This document shows positions 32,842 through 37,595 of a stretch of 37,595 nucleotides of DNA, one piece after another. The stretch lies in NCBI GenBank assembly GCA_018260275.1, contig JAGLBK010000003.1, forward strand, positions 1 to 37,595. Direction: 5' to 3'. Within the stretch, counting starts at the first letter, position 1; each line of letters opens with the position of its first letter. The DNA is from Deinococcus sp. GTDB lineage: Bacteria > Deinococcota > Deinococci > Deinococcales > Deinococcaceae. The position numbers and the translations under genes were made by a program. The notes beneath the pieces are model-generated. The model saw only the letters and a list, made by a program, of their open reading frames with translations, did not search any database and had not been told where the DNA came from.

Positions 32842-35621
32842 TTTCTGAATGTCCCCGCCCGCACGATCACCAGCTTGGCCGGATCGACATACTTGGCGAG
32901 AGACGCCCGCGCCATTTCCGGCGTGACAGCCTTAAGTTTGGTCTCGAAGTCGGCGCTGAACTGGTAGGTACGGCCCAGATAAAACTGGCTGGCCAGAGCC
33001 TGCGCCACACCGCTGTCTGTGCTGCGGGCCAGGCGAGCCTCCTGCAAGAGGGCACTCTTGGCCGTGTCAATTTCCTGCGCCGTGAAGCCGTCCTTGACCG
33101 CGCGGGCCAATTCCCCGCGCATGGCGGCGGCCACCTTGTCGCTCACCTGCGGGTTAAAGATCGCGTAAGTGCTGAAACTGGCCTTGGGGTCTAGGCTGCT
33201 GACGCCCACGCCGCCACCCACGCTGTAGCTTAGGCCCTCCTTCTGGCGCACCCGGTTGAACAGGCGCGAGTCGGTGCCGCTGCCAAAGACCTGCATGGCG
33301 ACACTTAGCGCCGGATAATCGGGGTGGTCGTCTCGCATGGGAAAGTTCAGGCGGGCGACGTACACTGCATTGGCCTTGTCGGGCACGTTCAGCACGATGT
33401 CCTGGGCCTGGGGACTCACTAGTGGCAGGGTCACGCGCTCATAGGTCACGCCGCTGCCGAAGCCGCCGAGAATATCCGGCAGCGCCGCCCGCACGGTAGC
33501 CGGGTCAAAGTCACCAACCACCGCCACCTGCGCCTGCGCCGCGCCCCAGACCCCGGCGTAATAGTCCTTGACCTGCGCCAGCGTGACCGCCTTTGTATCG
33601 GCGAGGTTCTCGTCTAGGGTGGGCACGTAGCCGAGGTCGCCGCGTTTGGCCCCCGGCTGGCTGAAGGCGCGGCTCAGGGCCAGGCCCGCCACGCTCTGCG
33701 GGTCGTTGCGCCCCGCTTCGAGGCTGTCGAGGCTAGATTTTTTAAGTTCGTCGAATTCGGCCTGCGGAAAAGTCGGTTCGCGTAGCACCTTACGCACCAG
33801 CTTCAGCGCGGCGGCGAGGTGGGCGCGGTCGGTGCTGACCTGCACGCTAGCCCCAGTCGCGCCTCCCGACACGCTCAACTGAGTTTTCATGGTTTCCAGC
33901 TGGTCGGCGAGTTGCTGGCGCGTGAGACCCTGGCTGCCGCGCATCAGCAGCGGGGCAATGAAGTCTGCCGAGTAGAGGCCCTTTTTGGCGGTATCACGGT
34001 TGCCGAAGTCGAGGCTCAACGTGAACTCGACGCGCTCTCCACGGGTCTTTTTAGGCAGCAGCGCGACCTTCGCCCCGGCAATCTCGGTGCGGGTAGTGCG
34101 GCCCTCCAGCACCAGCGGCTCGGGTTCGATGGTTTCGCCTGCGCTCAGCGCCGCCTGGCCCACGTAGCCCCGCAGAACTTCCGCCGCGCTGGGGGCCGCC
34201 GTCACCGTCACGCGGCTGGGTTTTTCGGTCGGTACGAACAGGCCCAGGGTGCGGTTAGTCGGGTTCAGGTAGGTCTGGGCCACGCGCTGCACATCGGCGG
34301 GCGTGACCTTCTGAAGGTCGTCGCGCAGCTTGAACAGTAGGCGCCAGTCGCCCGCCGCAATCGACTGCGACAGCGCCACGCCCACCGATTCCGGCTTGGC
34401 AAGCAGCTGATCGAACCCCGAGATCACGCGGGTTCGCACGCGGCTCACATCCTCGTCGGTGAATTTAGCCTTGCTGGCGTCCTCGATGGTTCTGAGCAGC
34501 GTCGCCTGGGCCGGGGCTACCGGGTCGCTCTTGCCCAGCATGGCGACGTACATCAGCAGGCCGGGGTCAGAGGCCGGATTGGTCACGCTGCCGGTGGCGG
34601 TGGCCTGTTTGGTCTGCACCAGCGCCTTGTACAGCCGCCCGGAGGGTTCGTCAGAGAGAATCTCGTCGAGCACCATCAGCGCGGGCATGTCCGGGTGCCG
34701 CACGCTGGGCATGTGGTACGCCGCCAGCACAATCTGCTGATCGCCCACGCGCCGCACGGTTACGCTGCGTTCGCCGTCCTGCGGGTTTTCGGTGGTGTAC
34801 TGGGCGGGCAGGGTGCGCGTGGGGCGCGGCATTCCGGCAAAGTCGCTGGCAATAAGCTTCAGTGCCGCCGCCTCGTCGAAGTTTCCGGCTAGCGTCAGGG
34901 CCGCGTTGTCGGGCTGGTAATACAGCTTGTAGAAGGCTTGCAGGTTGGCAATCGGCACATTTTCCACGTCGCTACGGTTGCCGATGGCGGTGTTGCCGTA
35001 GTTGTGCCAGTCGAAGGCCACCGAGCGCACCTGCTTGTACAGCAGGCTAAAGGGGTTGTTCTCGCCCGACTCGAACTCGTTACGCACCACCGTCATCTCG
35101 GTTTTAAGGTCACTCGCCGCAATTTTAGAGTGGGTCATGCGGTCGGCTTCCATCTTCAGCGCCCAGGCGAGGTTGTCACCCGTATTGGTCATGGTCTCGA
35201 AGTAGTTGGTGCTGTCCTCGCTGGTCGCGCCGTTAAAGCTGGCCCCGCGCTTGCCAAGCGCCTCCAGAATGTTACCGCTGGTGGGCGTGCCCTTGAACAG
35301 CATGTGCTCGAGCAGGTGCGCCATGCCTGTTTCGCCGTAGCTTTCCATGCGGCTGCCGACCAGATAGGTCACGTTGAGCGTAAAGGTGGTCGCGGACCGG
35401 TCAGGAAACAGCAGCACTTGCAGGCCGTTGGGCAGGCGATATTCGCGGATGCCTTCCACCTCAGTAACGAAGGTCACGCCAGGGGGTAGGGCCACGGGGG
35501 CTTTGGCCGGAGCTTTAGCGGGGGCCGGGACTGTGGCCGCCGCCCGAGTCACCGTCTGGGCATAGGCGAGGGGGTTGGTGAGAAGCAGGGCACTCAGGGC
35601 AAAAGTCAGTGTGGAACGCAT
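32838..35621 (-). CDS. exported double-domain M16 zinc metallopeptidase
   Basis: 927 residues from the ATG at 35621 (TGGAGG upstream), which starts a signal peptide ([22 protein letters not shown]). The first M16 domain has the inverted zinc motif HLLEH (His102, His106, catalytic Glu105) and distal ligand Glu182 ([14 protein letters not shown]). The second half (from about 500) repeats the fold without HxxEH ([12 protein letters not shown]) and should be the inactive partner, with the usual [16 protein letters not shown] substrate-holding segment. Such M16B-like proteins degrade peptides in the cell envelope. A TATGCT box at 35650-35655 gives a leader of about 20 bases, so this gene is not leaderless. 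Confidence 0.92.
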   Translation of the reverse strand: MRSTLTFALSALLLTNPLAYAQTVTRAAATVPAPAKAPAKAPVALPPGVTFVTEVEGIREYRLPNGLQVLLFPDRSATTFTLNVTYLVGSRMESYGETGMAHLLEHMLFKGTPTSGNILEALGKRGASFNGATSEDSTNYFETMTNTGDNLAWALKMEADRMTHSKIAASDLKTEMTVVRNEFESGENNPFSLLYKQVRSVAFDWHNYGNTAIGNRSDVENVPIANLQAFYKLYYQPDNAALTLAGNFDEAAALKLIASDFAGMPRPTRTLPAQYTTENPQDGERSVTVRRVGDQQIVLAAYHMPSVRHPDMPALMVLDEILSDEPSGRLYKALVQTKQATATGSVTNPASDPGLLMYVAMLGKSDPVAPAQATLLRTIEDASKAKFTDEDVSRVRTRVISGFDQLLAKPESVGVALSQSIAAGDWRLLFKLRDDLQKVTPADVQRVAQTYLNPTNRTLGLFVPTEKPSRVTVTAAPSAAEVLRGYVGQAALSAGETIEPEPLVLEGRTTRTEIAGAKVALLPKKTRGERVEFTLSLDFGNRDTAKKGLYSADFIAPLLMRGSQGLTRQQLADQLETMKTQLSVSGGATGASVQVSTDRAHLAAALKLVRKVLREPTFPQAEFDELKKSSLDSLEAGRNDPQSVAGLALSRAFSQPGAKRGDLGYVPTLDENLADTKAVTLAQVKDYYAGVWGAAQAQVAVVGDFDPATVRAALPDILGGFGSGVTYERVTLPLVSPQAQDIVLNVPDKANAVYVARLNFPMRDDHPDYPALSVAMQVFGSGTDSRLFNRVRQKEGLSYSVGGGVGVSSLDPKASFSTYAIFNPQVSDKVAAAMRGELARAVKDGFTAQEIDTAKSALLQEARLARSTDSGVAQALASQFYLGRTYQFSADFETKLKAVTPEMARASLAKYVDPAKLVIVRAGTFRK

Positions 35622-35740
35622 GAAACCTCCAGGCAACACAAGTTTGCTTAGCATAGCTACTCTGTGAGCGCGTGAATGGTCGCAGGAGGCCCCCTATAGA
35701 AGTCCTCCCGCAACGGCTAGTGGCTTGGTTCGACCGAAAT

Positions 35741-36661
35741 TTACATCGACTGACGCGCCATTTCCCAGGCCTGCTCGAAGATCTCGGCGCGTTCGGGCCG
35801 GGCCATCACGCGGGCCAGTCCCTGCGCCAGATTCATGGGCTGCACGTTGATATCCATGTGGCGCTGCGTTTCGCCAAAGCTGGCTTCGGCCCGCACGTTA
35901 TCACCGGTCGTGGCTTTCAGCGCAAACCTTACGCCGCCGCCGCTGAGTTCCACGCCGCACAGGTCGCCGCGCCCGCGCTGGCAGTGGCCCACCGTGACGC
36001 TTACGTTTTTCAGGTCCGGCCAGCCCAGCGTACTCGCCACGAACCCGGCAAACAGCCAGGCTGGCAGGGCATTGTCGCCCGAATACTGCACACTCAGGCG
36101 GTCTACCTTGGGCAGTTCACGGGCCGCGTCGGGGCTGTCAAAAATCTGCGCCAGGGCTTCACGCCAGCCCGCGCTACGGCTCCAGCCCAGGTCGGCCAGC
36201 GCGTAATGGCGCGACGGCGGAATGTCCAGCGTCAGGCTGTCGCAGATAATCTGGTCGGCCACCTCGGTCAGTTCAGCCAGCAGCGTGCCGGTAGGCTGGC
36301 TATCGGCCCCCCACCACACATGGTTGACGGTGGCCGGGCGCAGCAGCGGCAAAATCGCGCCCTGGAGCTGCTCGGGGTTGGCCCCCACCACCAAACGCTC
36401 GATATACAGCCCGCCCGGCTGCTCGACCAGCGAGGCATGAACCTTCAGGTCATCGGTGCCGTCCATCACGCCGATGATTTGCCGCCCGGCGTAGCGGCCC
36501 TCTAAGCCCGCCAGCGCTTCCTCGATTCGTTGCAGGTGCGCCCGTGTGGTCAGCGCCACAATATTGCCAGTGTAGGCGCGGGTTTCCACGCTCGTCTGTG
36601 CCCACAGTTGGTCCAGGGTGGCCTGGGCCTTGCGGACGGTGGTGTCGAGGGGGCCTAACAC
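35741..36661 (-). CDS. opcA: glucose-6-phosphate dehydrogenase assembly protein OpcA
   Basis: 306 residues. The GTG at 36661 is chosen: GGAGG lies five bases upstream and the product then begins [12 protein letters not shown] as expected; an ATG at 36724 would add residues that lie inside a repeat element. The OpcA fold is visible from [18 protein letters not shown], through [10 protein letters not shown] and [20 protein letters not shown], to a C-terminal domain with two Cys ([15 protein letters not shown]). OpcA activates or assembles G6PD in cyanobacteria and actinobacteria. It follows zwf on the same strand after 172 bases, most of which is the repeat 36686-36810. Confidence 0.88.
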   Translation of the reverse strand: MLGPLDTTVRKAQATLDQLWAQTSVETRAYTGNIVALTTRAHLQRIEEALAGLEGRYAGRQIIGVMDGTDDLKVHASLVEQPGGLYIERLVVGANPEQLQGAILPLLRPATVNHVWWGADSQPTGTLLAELTEVADQIICDSLTLDIPPSRHYALADLGWSRSAGWREALAQIFDSPDAARELPKVDRLSVQYSGDNALPAWLFAGFVASTLGWPDLKNVSVTVGHCQRGRGDLCGVELSGGGVRFALKATTGDNVRAEASFGETQRHMDINVQPMNLAQGLARVMARPERAEIFEQAWEMARQSM

Positions 36662-36685
36662 GTCGGCCTCCGGCCTGGGTGATGA

Positions 36686-36810
36686 ATGACGGGTGATACA
36701 GCTTCCGTCTGTTGTGTTGCCCACGCCACGCCCGGAACCCGTCTCTCTGCTGCTCGCTGCGCTCCGGGTGAAAGGTGATGGATTTTTTTCCCTGTTCCAT
36801 CATCCGTCAT
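36686..36810. repeat. 125-bp repeat with inverted ends between zwf and opcA
   Basis: ATGACGGGTGAT (36687-36698) and ATCATCCGTCAT (36799-36810) are inverted with one mismatch in 12. The interior shares CCGTCTGTTG and CACGCCCGGAACCCGT..CTCTGCTGCTCG with 32597-32700. On the minus strand it stands in the zwf-opcA intergenic region. Confidence 0.65.
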
Positions 36811-36833
36811 GCGCTCCCGGCACACTGCGCCCA

Positions 36834-37595
36834 TCACAACCGTCTCCAGCGGCGCTCCGCGCCCATCAGGTCATCTGCTGCGTCCGGCCCCCAGGTGCCC
36901 GAGGTGTAGTTGGGGAATTCGGGCGCGGCCACGCCATCCCAGGCTTCCAGAATCCCGCTCACGATTTGCCACGCGTGGTCTACCTCGTCTTCGCGCGGGA
37001 ACAGGGTAGCGTCACCGAGCATGGCGTCGAGCAGCAGGCGGCTGTAGGGGCTTTCCAGTTGCGCGCCGAAAGCGTCGTAGCGGAAATCCATGACCACCTC
37101 GCGCAGCACCATCTCCTGCCCCGGCGTCTTGCTGGAAAACTTGAGGCTCACGCCCTCGTCGGGCTGAATGCGGAAGGCCAACACGTTGCGTTCCAGGCCG
37201 CCCGGAAAAATGCCCAGCGGCGGGCGCTTGAACACCACGGCAATTTCGGTGACTTTTTTGGGCAGGCGTTTACCGGTACGCAGGAAAAACGGCACGCCCT
37301 GCCAGCGCCAGTTATCGATTTCCAGCTTGATGGCCACGTAGGTCGGCGTGCTGCTCTTGGGGTTGACGTTGGGTTCCTCGCGGTAGCCCGGCACCTTCTC
37401 GCCGTCCATCGTTCCCGCACCATACTGCCCGCGCACAGCGACTTCCTTCACGCGACTTTTGGGAATGGCCTTGACCGCCCGCAGCACCTTGACCTTTTCG
37501 TCGCGAATGGCGTCGGCGTCGAAGGCAGCGGGCGCTTCCATGGCGGTCAGGGCAAACAGCTGCATCAGGTGGTTTTGCAGCATGTCGCGCACCAC
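36834..37595 (-). CDS. zwf: glucose-6-phosphate 1-dehydrogenase, C-terminal part
   Basis: The frame is open to the window edge; the last 253 residues are visible and the coenzyme domain and start are outside. [60 protein letters not shown] and the C-terminal [13 protein letters not shown] match bacterial G6PD. The enzyme oxidises glucose-6-phosphate with NADP and opens the oxidative pentose phosphate pathway. opcA, its assembly factor, follows downstream on the same strand. Confidence 0.95.
   Translation of the reverse strand: MVRDMLQNHLMQLFALTAMEAPAAFDADAIRDEKVKVLRAVKAIPKSRVKEVAVRGQYGAGTMDGEKVPGYREEPNVNPKSSTPTYVAIKLEIDNWRWQGVPFFLRTGKRLPKKVTEIAVVFKRPPLGIFPGGLERNVLAFRIQPDEGVSLKFSSKTPGQEMVLREVVMDFRYDAFGAQLESPYSRLLLDAMLGDATLFPREDEVDHAWQIVSGILEAWDGVAAPEFPNYTSGTWGPDAADDLMGAERRWRRL

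Noticed and set aside
36662..36724. Longer opcA start at 36724
   Set aside because: The extra residues are encoded within the repeat element and do not resemble OpcA; GTG at 36661 has GGAGG at good spacing.

Overview
The window is about 37.6 kb of GC-rich (roughly 65%) bacterial chromosome and looks like the genus Deinococcus (Deinococcota). The signs are: protein sequences of Deinococcus/Thermus type, short palindromic intergenic repeats of the kind known as small noncoding repeats in Deinococcus, and a striking number of genes whose only promoter element is a TAnnnT box 6-7 bases before the start codon, i.e. leaderless mRNAs. The organism assignment is inference from these features; no database was searched.

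Layout. 1-1.5 kb: end of an unrecognised gene, then a minus-strand pair of a QueF-like tunnelling-fold protein and a VUT-family queuosine-precursor transporter. 1.6-5.3 kb: a membrane-anchored TPR/GH26-type glycosidase and a lipoprotein lipase, both exported. 5.3-6.7 kb: a DUF3885 protein and a lower-GC conserved protein of unknown role, probably acquired. 6.7-9.4 kb: a UbiD-type decarboxylase and two small plus-strand genes. 9.5-13.6 kb: a tightly overlapping cytochrome c maturation operon (ccmF, ccmG, ccmH, and a ccmI-like TPR protein fused to a cytochrome c domain). 14-15.9 kb: lipB and lipA. 16-19.8 kb: two unknown genes, folC and pilT. 19.9-24 kb: a plus-strand zinc-starvation cluster (COG0523 metallochaperone GTPase, Cys-poor ribosomal protein L28, ZnuA-like binding protein, ABC ATPase, ABC permease) behind a promoter that contains a Zur-like palindrome. 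24-26 kb: a gene with an operator-like palindrome inside its promoter, and an exported trypsin-PDZ protease. 26.5-28.3 kb: GGCT-like protein, MOSC protein, rpsO, tRNA-Leu(GAG). 28.4-32.6 kb: molybdopterin oxidoreductase, CvpA-like protein, truB, a small exported protein. 32.8-37.6 kb: an exported M16 peptidase, opcA and the 3' part of zwf.

Working units: lipB-lipA make protein-bound lipoate; ccmFGH plus the ccmI-cytochrome fusion attach haem to apocytochromes outside the membrane; the 19.9-24 kb cluster handles zinc shortage by uptake, metallochaperone and replacement of a zinc ribosomal protein; zwf and opcA form the entry of the oxidative pentose phosphate pathway; QueF-like plus VUT transporter suggest salvage of 7-deazaguanines.

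The accessory content is small non-coding mobile DNA. At least five structured repeat elements are present. Two have perfect or near-perfect terminal inverted repeats and flanking direct repeats (26198-26445 with a 9-bp duplication; 18531-18755 with a 5-bp duplication at the pilT stop codon), and both carry the same palindromic core inside different ends. No CRISPR array, rRNA, phage or complete insertion sequence was seen.
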